From NCBI GenBank assembly GCA_017626015.1, contig JAGAJO010000016.1, positions 1-35,744 of the forward strand: DNA of 35,744 nt. The letters are read 5' to 3'. Source of the DNA: Ruminococcus sp. Lineage in GTDB: Bacteria > Bacillota > Clostridia > Oscillospirales > Ruminococcaceae. Shown here in pieces: positions 16,476 to 24,038 of this stretch. Positions within the stretch are counted from its first letter, which is position 1. Each line of letters starts with the position of its first letter. The translations under genes were made by a program, and so were the position numbers. Under the pieces are notes generated by a model, which ran no database searches, was not told the DNA's origin, and was given only the letters and a program-made list of their open reading frames with translations.

Positions 16476-16799
16476 TAGAAAAGCGAAGTTTTGTAAATTT
16501 GCCTTAATTTAATTAATTCAATATATGCAAATTGCGACAAAAATAATGACAAAGGGAAAACTTTTAACTTATTTGTGACGTGGTACGTTCCTGACGGTCT
16601 GTACGCAGACAGAAAACATCGGACCGATTAAAGCTTTGTCAGACTGCTCACTGCATCTGTCAGCTGTCATATGTGTATTCTGTTTTTATCAGAGAGAAAC
16701 TCTTCCAATACTTCACAATGAAAACCTTTACATTAAAATAATCGGCTTAATAGCCAAAAAACCCGGATCTTATTTGTGAATGTTTTTTTGGTGTTATCC
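16476..16799. other. Intergenic region without a recognisable gene
   Basis: This AT-rich stretch lies between the divergent ATPase and VWA promoters. Only a small palindrome (GTCTG-TACG-CAGAC at about 16598-16611) was noticed. No coding frame, RNA gene or terminator can be supported. Confidence 0.6.
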
Positions 16800-16828
16800 T
16801 TGCAAAATTAACTTTATTATGTTAAAAT
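16800..16828 (+). promoter_or_regulatory. Candidate promoter of the VWA protein gene
   Basis: TTGCAA and TAAAAT are separated by 17 bases, giving a leader of about 90 bases. The match is good but not perfect. Confidence 0.6.
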
Positions 16829-16922
16829 ATTAATATTGCAAGTAATTTTGCACGATATTAAGCTAATAATTAATATCAATTAATAAAAAGCTAACATAAA
16901 TATAGGGAGCGAATTTAACCTT

Positions 16923-19265
16923 ATGAAAACGAGCAATATGTCATCTGAAAATTCCTTTGTAAAAAGCATGAACAGAAGCATGAAGCGCAAGAAGATCACG
17001 CTTATCGTTCTGCTTGTGCTGCTGGCGGCAATAATTGTCCTGTGCGTTACAGTCGGTGTGCGCATAAGAAAGAACAACAGGATAGCCAAGGCAAAATCTG
17101 TCATTACCCAGCTGGATATAAAAAGCACTTATAAGGAACCGGAATTTGACGATGACGGTGACTGGGACGGAGACGGTCTGAACAACGGCAGGGAGGAAGA
17201 AGCGAAAACCGATATACAGAACGAGGATACCGACGGCGACGGTATGAACGACGGTGACGAGATCGCCTACGGCACCGACCCCTCCAATCCCGATACCGAC
17301 GGCGACGGTCTGCTTGACGGCTATGAGATCATAGCCGGAACCAATCCCAGAATGACCCGTACTGACGGAGAAACTGACGACGCCCAGAGGATCCTCACTG
17401 TGGAAAAAAGTGACGGCGACTGTACCGTAAGGCTGACGGGCAACGCCAATATTGCCGACGTGACCATTGAGGAGCTGGATCTTTTCGGCATAAAGTCCAA
17501 TCCCAGCGTTATTTCGGGGGCTTACGATACCTATTGCGATTACGATTTTGAAACGGCTGAACTAACATTTAAAATAAACGAATCCAAAATGAAAAAGCGG
17601 GGCTGCTCCTATAAGGATCTTACGGTGCTTAAATTCGACCCAAGCACGCTGGAATATACAAAGATAGATTCCACTGCCGATAAGTCCAAAAAGACGGTTT
17701 CTGCGAAGGTGACGGAGCTTGGCACATATGTGGTGGGCGTTGAGGAGACGGTAAACGCTCCCTCCGTTACAAGGGTATGCTTCCTTATAGACAATTCGGG
17801 ATCCATGTATCCTAAAGAGCTTTGCCCGACGTCCTCCGAGAATGACGTGGATTTCAAGCGTCTTGATTTTACGCAGTCCCTTATAGATAAATTCGACAAG
17901 GATTACCTTGTGGGCATCTGCAAGTTCACAGGCACATATTCAAAAATGCTTGATTTTACAGACGACCGCAAGGCGCTTTCAAACGCTCTTGAGTCAATTA
18001 AGAAAGAGGACGAGATCTTTAACGGAACATATAACCAGACTGCTCTGAAAAAGTGTATAGGGGAATTTAAAGCCTCCGGCGACGGCAAGTACAGGAATAT
18101 CATCGTTATGCTTTCTGACGGCGAGTCTGACGAGGAAAATCCTGAGGCGGCGGAGCAGCTGACAAAGCTTGCGGACGAAAAGTCCGTTATCGTGCTGACA
18201 GTCGGTCTCGGACGTGACATCGACCGACAGTGGTTACAGGATATTGCCTATTCCACAGGAGGAAAGTATTATTCCGCCTCCGACGCCAATGCGCTGGAGG
18301 ACGTTTACAAGCAGATAGTCACCACTCTCAATTACGACATTGTAAGCTATTCCGACTCTGACGACGAGGTCTCCGGCTACGATCTTTACAATACCGGCTT
18401 TGAGCCTTCGAGAAACGGATTCTCCTTTAAGAATTTCAGGACCACGACTACCGCCAGCGTTGACTTCGGCATGGCTGTGATGGCAAGGGACTGGTATATG
18501 GGAAATCTTCAGACGTCCCTGGGAGGTATCGAGCCTGCGGACGAAAGCAAGCTCAAGGTCAGTGCGGAAGGCTACGATCTCAGCGGTACGGACGCAGGAA
18601 CGGCTTATGAGGAACGGAAAAACCTGAGCTCCGTATCTACGGAGATATTCAGCGGCAAGTATGCCAACGTAAAGGAATATCTCGATTACGATCAGGAGGG
18701 CGGAAACCTCCGTGTCAAGAAGAATTACAAGTACGACGCTCAGAACCGCGGCTGGGAGATAGCCAAAACCAAGATAGACGCAGGAAATCTCAGCTGGCAT
18801 TATGTCGAACTGCTTGATCTTGATATCGCAGGCTCTCTTAAGAAGATCGAGGGAGGCTACAATAAGAGCGATGCTCAGCTTGTAAGCGCACTTTACAGGC
18901 TCAACGTCCTGCAATGGGACGACAGCGGCGACGAGTTCAAGCTGGCGGGCGGAGACGAGTGCTTTGAAAAGCTTGAAGAGCTGCTGAGTCTTGGAGTGCC
19001 TGTGGTGACTACCATTGACGACACCCATACCGTCAATACTATCGGGCTTATAAGGGATTCCGAGTGTCACAGAAAGTATATCCTGAGAATTTACGACAAC
19101 AATTATCCCGGAAAGGTCAAGGAACTGTATATAGAAAAGAAGCCGGCGTGTACGCTGGAGATCGACGGCGATAATGTCAAGGTCACCGATACCGGCTTTA
19201 CATACAGCGCAACTTACGAGGGCAAACAGGTAGGAGTTTCGTTCTCGGACGTAGGCACACACTGA
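16923..19265 (+). CDS. Membrane-anchored VWA protein with calcium-type repeats and a degenerate papain-like domain
   Basis: A 780-residue protein. A short basic N terminus precedes one transmembrane helix (about 24-46). Residues 76-136 hold four D-x-D-x-D-G calcium-type (thrombospondin type 3) repeats. A beta domain follows, then a VWA domain at about 283-470 with the MIDAS motif D-N-S-G-S (290-294) and V-M-L-S-D-G-E-S-D. The C-terminal 300 residues resemble C39/papain-like domains often attached to such repeats: N-G-F-S-F-K-N-F, an F-G-M-A helix, His702 in D-T-H-T-V-N, and I-Y-D-N-N-Y-P-G (723-730). The expected cysteine before F-G-M-A is Asp514, so the domain is probably inactive. GGGAG lies 13 bases before the ATG, a long spacing. 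Likely an adhesive or sensory surface protein paired with the divergent ATPase; this is inference. Confidence 0.85.
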   Translation: MKTSNMSSENSFVKSMNRSMKRKKITLIVLLVLLAAIIVLCVTVGVRIRKNNRIAKAKSVITQLDIKSTYKEPEFDDDGDWDGDGLNNGREEEAKTDIQNEDTDGDGMNDGDEIAYGTDPSNPDTDGDGLLDGYEIIAGTNPRMTRTDGETDDAQRILTVEKSDGDCTVRLTGNANIADVTIEELDLFGIKSNPSVISGAYDTYCDYDFETAELTFKINESKMKKRGCSYKDLTVLKFDPSTLEYTKIDSTADKSKKTVSAKVTELGTYVVGVEETVNAPSVTRVCFLIDNSGSMYPKELCPTSSENDVDFKRLDFTQSLIDKFDKDYLVGICKFTGTYSKMLDFTDDRKALSNALESIKKEDEIFNGTYNQTALKKCIGEFKASGDGKYRNIIVMLSDGESDEENPEAAEQLTKLADEKSVIVLTVGLGRDIDRQWLQDIAYSTGGKYYSASDANALEDVYKQIVTTLNYDIVSYSDSDDEVSGYDLYNTGFEPSRNGFSFKNFRTTTTASVDFGMAVMARDWYMGNLQTSLGGIEPADESKLKVSAEGYDLSGTDAGTAYEERKNLSSVSTEIFSGKYANVKEYLDYDQEGGNLRVKKNYKYDAQNRGWEIAKTKIDAGNLSWHYVELLDLDIAGSLKKIEGGYNKSDAQLVSALYRLNVLQWDDSGDEFKLAGGDECFEKLEELLSLGVPVVTTIDDTHTVNTIGLIRDSECHRKYILRIYDNNYPGKVKELYIEKKPACTLEIDGDNVKVTDTGFTYSATYEGKQVGVSFSDVGTH

Positions 19266-19271
19266 CGAATA

Positions 19272-19308
19272 ACGCTCTGTCGGAAATATCCGGCGGAGCG
19301 TGTTTTAT
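19272..19308 (+). terminator. Terminator of the VWA protein gene
   Basis: An imperfect GC-rich stem (ACGCTC...TCGG / CCGG...GAGCGT) is followed by TGTTTTATT. Confidence 0.7.
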
Positions 19309-19345
19309 TGCGATAAAAAGTTTGATATGTACAAAAAAGGAGAAA

Positions 19346-19375
19346 ATGTAAACGTTATCCGTGTAAATGCACAAA
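19346..19375 (+). promoter_or_regulatory. cre-like (CcpA/LacI-family) box upstream of surface protein 1
   Basis: ATGTAAACGTTATCC matches the cre consensus WTGNAANCGNWNNCW except for the last base. It is followed by GTGTAAATGCACAAA, which also recurs upstream of surface protein 2. The box ends 76 bases before the -35. A site this far upstream is more typical of activation than of blocking. Confidence 0.6.
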
Positions 19376-19436
19376 AATCATGTTTAATAATCGTGAAATA
19401 ATTTAACATTAATTTGAAATTTCCTTACAAAAGTTC

Positions 19437-19465
19437 TTGATTTTTGGCAGTAAACCTGTTATAAT
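19437..19465 (+). promoter_or_regulatory. Promoter of surface protein 1
   Basis: TTGATT and TATAAT are separated by 17 bases. The same hexamers and spacing occur upstream of surface protein 2. Confidence 0.8.
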
Positions 19466-19526
19466 TTAAAGTAAGGATAAATAATGGTACATAATCCTGA
19501 AAATCAAAAAATGGAGGAGATAAATT

Positions 19527-20462
19527 ATGAAAATTTCTAAGATCTTAGCCGGTATGTCGGCAATGGCTATCGCTGCCACTATGGCTATTTCCGCAGGCGC
19601 AGAGACCAGTATTCCTATTGAGAACGGTTCCGAAGAGGCTTGGGCAGGCGGATTAGGCTCTCTTGACGGCGGAAACGATTATATTGACGCAAGGACGTTT
19701 ACAAGAGATCAGGATATGCACGTCAAGGTAGATATTGCCTACAGCGATACATGGCTTGGCATGATAGACGAGGGAATAGTTGAAGAGGATCAGATTTATG
19801 TGGTATGCGGCCCCTGCTTTGCAAACGGCTGGGATAAGTTCGGCAAGGACGGCGGCGTAGGAATCACAACGGATTATCCTCAGGTAAACAATCTTCCTGA
19901 TGGAAGCGAGTGGACGGTTGACGGCGAGGTTCTCACAAACGCTGACGGAAAGCACCCGGATGTCTTTGTAAAGGCCGACGGATTTGTCCAGATAAGAAAT
20001 ACCGATTTGACAAGCTTCGAGTTCGATCTCAGCGCAGACGTTGTTAATACTATGATAGACAATGCGACTGCCGAGGACGGATTTGACGGTATTCTCTTCC
20101 AGGTAGGCGGAAACTTCCATATCACAAACGTTACGGTTTCTCAGGACGGAGTAAAGCTGGCGTCTCAGTATATCGCTGAAAACGGAGATTCTTCCAATTC
20201 AAGCTCAAGCTCCAATTCATCGGGCAGCTCTTCGTCGAGCAGTTCTTCTTCCAGCAGCTCGTCATCATCTTCTAAGAGCAGCTCGTCTTCCAAGACCGGT
20301 TCTGCAAACAACGGCGGAACGACCACCAAGACTTCTTCCGCAGCAGCTGCTTCTTCCAAGGCTTCCGACGATACAAACGCAGGCACAGGCGCAACCGCAG
20401 GTATCGCACTTGCAGGTCTTGCTCTCGCAGGCGCAGCTATCGTAGTTGCCAAGAGAAAGTAA
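19527..20462 (+). CDS. Secreted surface protein 1 with Ser-rich linker and NAGTG sorting-like tail
   Basis: A 311-residue protein and first of four paralogs. It has a signal peptide (M-K-I-S-K-I-L-A-G-M... ending A-G-A-E at about 25), an extracellular domain to about residue 215 and a Ser-rich linker at about 218-255. The tail reads S-D-D-T-N-A-G-T-G-A-T-A-G, then a hydrophobic Ala/Leu/Gly helix and a K-R-K end. The tail has the three parts of a sortase signal, but with NAGTG in place of LPXTG. The domain ends in F-D-G-I-L-F-Q-V-G-G...I-T-N-V-T-V-S, a strand pattern seen in beta-sandwich carbohydrate-binding modules; binding is inferred. Its domain is homologous to that of surface protein 2. 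GGAGGAG sets the ATG. A cre-like box lies upstream. Confidence 0.88.
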   Translation: MKISKILAGMSAMAIAATMAISAGAETSIPIENGSEEAWAGGLGSLDGGNDYIDARTFTRDQDMHVKVDIAYSDTWLGMIDEGIVEEDQIYVVCGPCFANGWDKFGKDGGVGITTDYPQVNNLPDGSEWTVDGEVLTNADGKHPDVFVKADGFVQIRNTDLTSFEFDLSADVVNTMIDNATAEDGFDGILFQVGGNFHITNVTVSQDGVKLASQYIAENGDSSNSSSSSNSSGSSSSSSSSSSSSSSSSKSSSSSKTGSANNGGTTTKTSSAAAASSKASDDTNAGTGATAGIALAGLALAGAAIVVAKRK

Positions 20463-20493
20463 TTTCTGAGGGCGGCTCTAAAGGTAGTTTTTC

Positions 20494-20525
20494 AGGCTCC
20501 CGATTTTTATCGGGAGCCTTTGTTT
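20494..20525 (+). terminator. Terminator of surface protein 1
   Basis: AGGCTCCCGAT and ATCGGGAGCCT form a perfect 11-bp stem around TTTT, followed by a T-rich stretch. Confidence 0.9.
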
Positions 20526-20533
20526 AACGGAAA

Positions 20534-20563
20534 ATGTAAACGTTATCTGTGCAAATGTACAAA
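20534..20563 (+). promoter_or_regulatory. cre-like (CcpA/LacI-family) box upstream of surface protein 2
   Basis: ATGTAAACGTTATCT matches WTGNAANCGNWNNCW at every position. GTGCAAATGTACAAA follows, as in the first gene. It ends 77 bases before the -35, almost the same distance as for surface protein 1, although much of the intervening sequence has diverged. Confidence 0.65.
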
Positions 20564-20625
20564 TTTTTCGAGAAAAGATTGTGAAAAAATTGAGCTGAAT
20601 ATGAAGAATACTTTCATAAAAGGAC

Positions 20626-20654
20626 TTGATTTTTTGAGATAATTCTGTTATAAT
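20626..20654 (+). promoter_or_regulatory. Promoter of surface protein 2
   Basis: TTGATT and TATAAT are separated by 17 bases. Confidence 0.8.
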
Positions 20655-20729
20655 GTGAGTTAAGAATAAACAGCAATACATAATGTATTACATTCTTAAT
20701 TAAATTTAAATATTTGGAGGAGATCAAAA

Positions 20730-21638
20730 ATGAAAATTTCTAAGATTTTTGCAGGCATGTCAGCTCTGGCAATGGCTGCAACAATGGCAATGTCAGCCAG
20801 CGCAGCTACAACGTTCCCTATAGAGAACGGTCCTACAGATGATTGGGGTAACGCTTTCCCTAAGTGGACAAATGCTGAAGGCAAAGAAGTCGACGATTTC
20901 ATCGACGCTAAGTCCCTTACAGCAGGCACAGCTCTTGATGTAAAGGTAGACTTTAACTGGGCAGATGTCGGCGTAACAAACGGCTACTGTCTCATTGGAC
21001 CCGCTTTTGCTAACGGCTGGGCTAAGTTCGCTACTACCGACGGTTATGTTTCTAACATCGGCAAGAAGTCTGAGCTTACACAGGACGAGGAAACAGGTAA
21101 GTATAAGGACGCTGACGGCAACGAGTACGATTATGTTATGCAGGATGACGGATTTATCGTAACCGGTATCCAGGAGTGCACATCTGTATCGTTTACTCTT
21201 TCTGCTGATTGTGTAGACGCTATGATCGCTAATGCCAATGCAGAAAACGGCTGGGACGGTATCATATTCCAGATTTCAGGCGTACAGGTAACAGGTGTTG
21301 AGCTTTCACAGGACGGCGTTAAGCTGAATTCACAAATGACAACCGGAGATGACACTTCAAGCAGCAATTCAAGCAACGACTCAGGCAACAGCTCCAATAC
21401 ATCGAGCAATTCTTCGTCAAGCAGTTCATCTTCCAGCAGCTCTTCATCATCTTCTAAGAGCAGCTCGTCTTCTAAGACCAACACAACAAATACAAATACT
21501 ACAAAGACATCTTCTACGGCAGCTACTTCTTCTAAGGCTTCCGATGATACAAATGCAAGCACAGGCGCAACAGCAGGCATCGCTCTTGCAGGTCTTGCTC
21601 TTGCAGGCGCAGCAGCTGTAGTATCTAAGAGAAAGTAA
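20730..21638 (+). CDS. Secreted surface protein 2 with Ser-rich linker and NASTG sorting-like tail
   Basis: A 302-residue paralog. The signal peptide M-K-I-S-K-I-F-A-G-M-S-A-L-A-M-A-A-T ends near A-S-A-A. The extracellular domain (to about residue 205) aligns with that of surface protein 1: F-P-I-E-N-G at the start, I-G-P-A-F-A-N-G-W-[AD]-K-F in the middle, and W-D-G-I-I-F-Q-I-S-G-V-Q-V-T-G-V-E-L-S-Q-D-G-V-K-L at the end. The Ser/Asn linker uses both TCN and AGY codons, so it is maintained at protein level and is not a simple slippage tract. The tail carries D-D-T-N-A-S-T-G, a hydrophobic helix and K-R-K. GGAGGAG precedes the ATG. It has its own promoter, cre-like box and terminator. Confidence 0.88.
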   Translation: MKISKIFAGMSALAMAATMAMSASAATTFPIENGPTDDWGNAFPKWTNAEGKEVDDFIDAKSLTAGTALDVKVDFNWADVGVTNGYCLIGPAFANGWAKFATTDGYVSNIGKKSELTQDEETGKYKDADGNEYDYVMQDDGFIVTGIQECTSVSFTLSADCVDAMIANANAENGWDGIIFQISGVQVTGVELSQDGVKLNSQMTTGDDTSSSNSSNDSGNSSNTSSNSSSSSSSSSSSSSSSKSSSSSKTNTTNTNTTKTSSTAATSSKASDDTNASTGATAGIALAGLALAGAAAVVSKRK

Positions 21639-21666
21639 ATTCAGAGCAATTTAAGCAATAATTATT

Positions 21667-21699
21667 TCGGAGGCTTTCGCTTGAGGGCCTCCGATTTTT
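21667..21699 (+). terminator. Terminator of surface protein 2
   Basis: CGGAGGC and GCCTCCG form a 7-bp stem followed by ATTTTT. A closely similar terminator follows surface protein 3. Confidence 0.88.
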
Positions 21700-21761
21700 G
21701 CCATTCACAATAAATTAATAAAAAATTTTCAAAGTGGTAATGTGTTGTCCTGTAAATCAAG

Positions 21762-21797
21762 TATAATTAAAGAAGGAATAATTGAATATTGTTCAAT
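21762..21797 (+). promoter_or_regulatory. Promoter -10 and leader palindrome of surface protein 3
   Basis: TATAAT at 21762-21767 has no good -35 at normal spacing, which suggests an activator-dependent promoter. ATTGAA-TATTG-TTCAAT (21781-21797) lies just after the expected transcription start. The whole upstream segment is nearly the same as that of surface protein 4. Confidence 0.6.
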
Positions 21798-21818
21798 CAA
21801 ATTTGGGAGGTAAAAACA

Positions 21819-22721
21819 ATGAAAATATCAAAGATTTTTGCGGGTATGTCTGCACTTGCAATGGCAGCAACAATGGCTATGTCTGTAAGCGCTGCATCAA
21901 CAGAATTTATTGTACCGGATGAAATTAAGCAGGTTGCTGACTGCCAGAAGACAGATTCGATCGCATTCTATTTTAAGGGTGACCCTGCAACAAATACTAT
22001 TGTTCCTGACGAGGTTGACGTTACTAAGATATACGGCGCGGCTTTCACTATCAAGGTTGATAATGAAGTATGGAACACAACAGGTGCAGGCGGTTCACTT
22101 AACTGGAACGCTACTTCATGTGGCTGGCAGCAGGCTGAATGGGCAGGCGGCTCATGGGTTGATGATGCGGCTCTTAAGGACGCTGTAAGCTATACTACCT
22201 CAGAGGCTGATGTATATGTAATCTACTATTTGAGCGAGACACCTTTGTTTACTGCTGATGATATGTCTGAAGATGCATATGCCGCTGTTGGCTTCTCTAA
22301 CTGGGCAGATCCGACAAACACTATTGAGATCCTCGGCGCAAGAATGCTTGGTGAGGGTGACTCTGTAGTTTACGAGGCAGGAACAAATTACGATAAGGTT
22401 GATATTCAGAAGAAGCCTGTAGCTGACGAAAGCTCAACAACCGGCGGAGATACATCTTCTAATGTTGATACATCTAAGACTGACTCTAAGACAGATTCTA
22501 AGACAGATTCTAAGACTGACTCTAAGACAGATTCTAAGTCAAGCTCATCTTCTAAGTCAGGCTCAACAGGTACAGCAGGCACAACAAAGACAACTTCAAC
22601 AGCAGCTGCTTCTTCTAAGGCTTCCGATGATACAAATGCAAGCACAGGTGCAACCGCAGGTATCGCTCTTGCAGGTCTTGCTCTTGCAGGCGCAGCAGTT
22701 GTAGTATCAAAGAGAAAGTAA
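21819..22721 (+). CDS. Secreted surface protein 3 with TDSK repeats and NASTG sorting-like tail
   Basis: A 300-residue paralog with the same signal peptide and tail as its neighbours but a different extracellular domain (about residues 27-205). This domain is rich in Trp, Asp and aromatic residues (L-N-W-N-A-T-S-C-G-W-Q-Q-A-E-W; V-G-F-S-N-W-A-D-P-T-N-T-I-E-I-L-G-A-R). Its strand-like layout resembles a carbohydrate-binding beta-sandwich, which is inference. The linker holds five T-D-S-K units made by a 12-base tandem repeat, then Ser-rich sequence. The tail has N-A-S-T-G, a hydrophobic helix and K-R-K. The start at 21819 follows GGGAGG; an upstream in-frame start at 21789 would overlap the leader palindrome and is rejected. 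Confidence 0.87.
   Translation: MKISKIFAGMSALAMAATMAMSVSAASTEFIVPDEIKQVADCQKTDSIAFYFKGDPATNTIVPDEVDVTKIYGAAFTIKVDNEVWNTTGAGGSLNWNATSCGWQQAEWAGGSWVDDAALKDAVSYTTSEADVYVIYYLSETPLFTADDMSEDAYAAVGFSNWADPTNTIEILGARMLGEGDSVVYEAGTNYDKVDIQKKPVADESSTTGGDTSSNVDTSKTDSKTDSKTDSKTDSKTDSKSSSSSKSGSTGTAGTTKTTSTAAASSKASDDTNASTGATAGIALAGLALAGAAVVVSKRK
22479..22538 (+). repeat. Five 12-base tandem repeats in the linker of surface protein 3
   Basis: Five direct copies of ACWGAYTCTAAG encode T-D-S-K. Copies 2, 3 and 5 are identical to each other, and 1 and 4 are identical to each other. Such near-perfect repeats can change copy number by slippage and so vary linker length in frame. Confidence 0.9.
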
Positions 22722-22770
22722 ATTTTTCTTAGAAAAAGTAATTTCAGATCAATTTAAGCAATACTTATTT

Positions 22771-22803
22771 CGGAGGCTTTCGATAGAGAGCCTCCGATTT
22801 TTT
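22771..22803 (+). terminator. Terminator of surface protein 3
   Basis: CGGAGGC and GCCTCCG form a 7-bp stem followed by ATTTTTT. It is paralogous to the terminator after surface protein 2. Confidence 0.88.
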
Positions 22804-22865
22804 ATCATTCACAATAATTTAATAAAAAATTTTCAAGTCTGTAACGTGTTGTACTGTAAATCAAG

Positions 22866-22901
22866 TATAATTAAAGAAGGAATAATTGAAAATTGTTCAA
22901 T
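22866..22901 (+). promoter_or_regulatory. Promoter -10 and leader palindrome of surface protein 4
   Basis: TATAAT at 22866-22871 again has no clear -35. ATTGAA-AATTG-TTCAAT (22885-22901) keeps both arms found upstream of surface protein 3, while a base in the spacer differs. Confidence 0.6.
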
Positions 22902-22922
22902 TAAATTAGGGAGGAAAAAGTA

Positions 22923-23870
22923 ATGAAAATATCAAAGATCTTTGCGGGTATGTCAGCGCTTGCAATGGCAGCTACAATGGTAGTATCTGCTTCTGCGGCA
23001 AGTGATTATCTCTATTACACCGGAGGAGGAACATCGTGGACCGGTAAGGCTTCTACCGACACTGAGGAAGGCGTAGTAAAGTTCGGTTATAACGAGGACG
23101 GAACGCAGAAGACAGCTAAGGGCGCTTGCGAATTTAACCAGTGGGATACCGGCGACACCAAGTACAACGGTCACTGGGCGCAGTATATTCTTACAAGCGA
23201 CGATCTCTCATCGGTAACTATCGAATTCGTTATCGAAACTACCGAGAATTCTACCTGGGAGTACCATGAGACAGATCCTGAAAAGCCTGAGGAGGATTCT
23301 TATCAGTATTTCCTGACTCTCGGCAGAACTGAGACGGTTCTTCATGATGATATCAACGCCACGGTAGTTGAGGAAAATCCGGCTGATAATGATTTAGTTC
23401 ACGCTGCTCCTATATCCAAGACATATACCTATACGGTTGATGACATTCAGCCTGCTATCGATGACGGCAAGGCTAAGCTTATGGAAAACGGAGACGGTAC
23501 ATACACTCTCGGCTTCAACATTCAGGTAGGTCATGTTGCTAATGCTCTTGTAACAGGTACTATCACAGCAGATAACCTTTACACCGGCGCTACTGACAAT
23601 TCAAGCAACAGCTCAAACAGCAGCACAGGAAGCAGTTCTTCTTCCAGCAGTTCTTCTTCCAGCAGTTCGTCATCATCTTCTAAGAGCAGTTCTTCTTCCA
23701 AGGGCGGTTCTACAAACAATGGCGGAACAACCACTAAGACATCTTCCACAGCTGCTTCTTCTTCCAAGGCTTCAGATGATACAAACGCAGGCACAGGCGC
23801 AACCGCAGGTATCGCACTTGCAGGTCTTGCTCTTGCAGGCGCAGCTATCGTAGTATCAAAGAGAAAATAA
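22923..23870 (+). CDS. Secreted surface protein 4 with poly-Ser linker and NAGTG sorting-like tail
   Basis: A 315-residue paralog. The signal peptide again starts M-K-I-S-K-I-F-A-G-M. Its extracellular domain (about residues 27-220) differs from the other three. It starts Y-L-Y-Y-T-G-G-G-T-S-W, has many Trp, Tyr and acidic residues, and ends in strands like Y-T-L-G-F-N-I-Q-V-G-H-V-A-N-A-L-V-T-G-T-I. No family is recognised. A Ser tract of mixed TCN/AGY codons leads to a tail nearly identical to that of surface protein 1 (D-D-T-N-A-G-T-G, hydrophobic helix, K-R-K). GGGAGG precedes the ATG. The leader and promoter match those of surface protein 3, whereas the tail matches surface protein 1, which suggests exchange among the paralogs. 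Confidence 0.87.
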   Translation: MKISKIFAGMSALAMAATMVVSASAASDYLYYTGGGTSWTGKASTDTEEGVVKFGYNEDGTQKTAKGACEFNQWDTGDTKYNGHWAQYILTSDDLSSVTIEFVIETTENSTWEYHETDPEKPEEDSYQYFLTLGRTETVLHDDINATVVEENPADNDLVHAAPISKTYTYTVDDIQPAIDDGKAKLMENGDGTYTLGFNIQVGHVANALVTGTITADNLYTGATDNSSNSSNSSTGSSSSSSSSSSSSSSSSSKSSSSSKGGSTNNGGTTTKTSSTAASSSKASDDTNAGTGATAGIALAGLALAGAAIVVSKRK

Positions 23871-23927
23871 ATTTCTCTCTGAGAAAGTAATTTCAGGTGT
23901 TTAAACATAATTGAAAAAAATGATTCC

Positions 23928-23960
23928 AAGGGTCTTCCGTTTAAGGAGGACTCTTGTTTT
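23928..23960 (+). terminator. Likely terminator of surface protein 4
   Basis: AAGGGTCTTCC pairs, with G-T pairs, to GGAGGACTCTT around a short loop, then GTTTTG follows. Confidence 0.65.
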
Positions 23961-23977
23961 GTATATTTTATACGATA

Positions 23978-23992
23978 AAGTAAACGTTTTCT
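23978..23992 (+). promoter_or_regulatory. cre-like box upstream of the lipoprotein gene
   Basis: AAGTAAACGTTTTCT matches the cre consensus except at the second base. It shares GTAAACGTT and the following CTGTACAAAA with the boxes upstream of surface proteins 1 and 2. It ends 46 bases before the -35. Confidence 0.5.
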
Positions 23993-24038
23993 GTACAAAA
24001 TAGACGAAAAAGTACGTCAATATTGTGCAAATGTGATA

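Noticed and set aside
18234-19262. Long minus-strand ORF of 342 codons opposite the VWA gene
   Set aside because: It lies wholly antisense to a clear multidomain protein, has no plausible ribosome binding site or domain, and reflects codon composition of the plus-strand gene.
21131-21580. Acidic/Leu-rich minus-strand ORF opposite the Ser linker of surface protein 2
   Set aside because: Poly-Ser and Lys codons read backwards give long Glu/Leu runs; similar shadows occur opposite all paralogs.
22479-22538. CRISPR-like array
   Set aside because: The repeats are 12 bases, contiguous without spacers, and in frame in a linker.
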